Origin: Treponema sp.
GTDB taxonomy: Bacteria; Spirochaetota; Spirochaetia; Treponematales; Breznakiellaceae
Direction: 5' to 3'
Assembly (NCBI GenBank): GCA_031267675.1
Contig: JAIRYT010000081.1
Span: 1-40,290 of the forward strand
DNA: 40,290 nucleotides
A program made the translations under genes and the position numbers. The first letter of the stretch is position 1; each line of letters starts with the position of its first letter. Shown here in pieces: positions 40,030-40,290 of the stretch. The notes under the pieces are model-generated. The model saw nothing but the letters and a program-made list of their open reading frames with translations. It searched no databases and was not told where the DNA came from.

Positions 40030-40290
40030 ATGTTTCTTTTTGCCGGACCTAATGGATCTGGTAAATCTACAATTGTCAATGAATTCATTACAAAAAATAT
40101 TTGTCCGCCATATTATATTTGCCCTGACAATAATATTGATAAACGGTATAAAGATAATAAAAAGGCGTATATAGAGGCAATGGAAAAGGCAGAAGCACAA
40201 CGCTATAATGCGGTTGCTGAGGGAAAATCATTTTCATTTGAGTCTGTATTTTCTACCAATGAAAAACTTGAATTCATAAAATATGTTAAA
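40030..40290 (+). CDS. Zeta-toxin/AAA-type P-loop protein, 3' truncated by window end
   Basis: The first 87 codons are present and the frame runs off the window. MFLFAGPNGSGKSTIVNEFI contains a Walker A motif (GPNGSGKST) at the very N-terminus, as in the Zeta-toxin-like kinase family. YYICPDNNIDKRY and later AVAEGKSFSFESVFSTNEKL, with the family-typical FExVxS segment, agree. Zeta toxins phosphorylate UDP-N-acetylglucosamine in peptidoglycan synthesis; many relatives are uncharacterised. The AT-rich composition differs from the core genes. AAGGA sits only 1 nt before the ATG, so the start is uncertain. No separate antitoxin gene is seen directly upstream. Confidence 0.75.
   Translation, partial: MFLFAGPNGSGKSTIVNEFITKNICPPYYICPDNNIDKRYKDNKKAYIEAMEKAEAQRYNAVAEGKSFSFESVFSTNEKLEFIKYVK

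Overview
The window looks like chromosomal DNA of an anaerobic spirochaete, most likely a Treponema of the termite-gut type. This is inferred from gene content and not proven: a linked nfnA-nfnB pair of the electron-bifurcating type, BspA-type leucine-rich repeat surface proteins, alanine-rich lipoproteins, the oxygen-independent queuosine enzyme QueH, a Rsm22-type methyltransferase, and a NifU-like/NusG-II/Gx-transporter operon. Most of the core genes are fairly GC-rich. A few patches are clearly AT-richer and look acquired: 538-1260, the repeat-protein gene at 28794-29945, and the right edge from about 39700.

Layout. Positions 1-537 hold a 7-bp tandem repeat and degenerate palindromic repeats, followed by an AT-rich membrane-protein gene. 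Positions 7107-1307 (minus) are a tightly overlapping trp operon, trpE-G-D-F-B-A, with no trpC. Positions 7273-9792 hold a cysteine desulfidase-like enzyme and a dicarboxylate/amino acid symporter; a NarL-type two-component pair converges on them. Positions 11986-16266 are a looser accessory stretch: an S-component-like membrane protein, a BspA-like lipoprotein, a GIY-YIG-like protein, small secreted proteins and gene remnants. Positions 16267-18724 (minus) encode an SGNH protein and an MBOAT acyltransferase. Positions 18775-22633 hold pyrimidine genes (pyrF-pyrK-pyrD, then pyrE) with queH on the opposite strand. Next come an RluA-type pseudouridine synthase, a minus-strand operon ptsI-der-rsm22, and an array of four tRNA-Ser genes covering all serine codon boxes. 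A BspA-like gene lies between this array and tRNA-Arg(CCU). Then follow purL, nfnAB, a TPR protein, and the minus-strand operon NFU / NusG domain II / Gx transporter. The right edge holds an orphan HicB-like antitoxin and the start of a Zeta/AAA-type P-loop protein.

The most notable pattern concerns start sites. Seven transcription-unit-leading genes (pyrF, queH, pyrE, ptsI, purL, nfnA and the TPR gene) each have a plausible -35/-10 pair with exactly 17 bp between hexamers, and the -10 ends only 5-9 nt before the start codon, with no Shine-Dalgarno sequence. This predicts leaderless or nearly leaderless mRNAs. Operon-internal genes and several accessory genes instead carry clear Shine-Dalgarno sequences, although two operon-internal genes (der and the NusG-II gene) have only weak ones. 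The queH and pyrE promoters are back to back with overlapping -35 hexamers. Other points of interest are the missing trpC, a trpE promoter with an inverted repeat, a hicB promoter whose spacer is filled by a repeated operator-like motif, a complete serine tRNA set, and remnants of a GxxExxY protein and an outer-membrane barrel gene.
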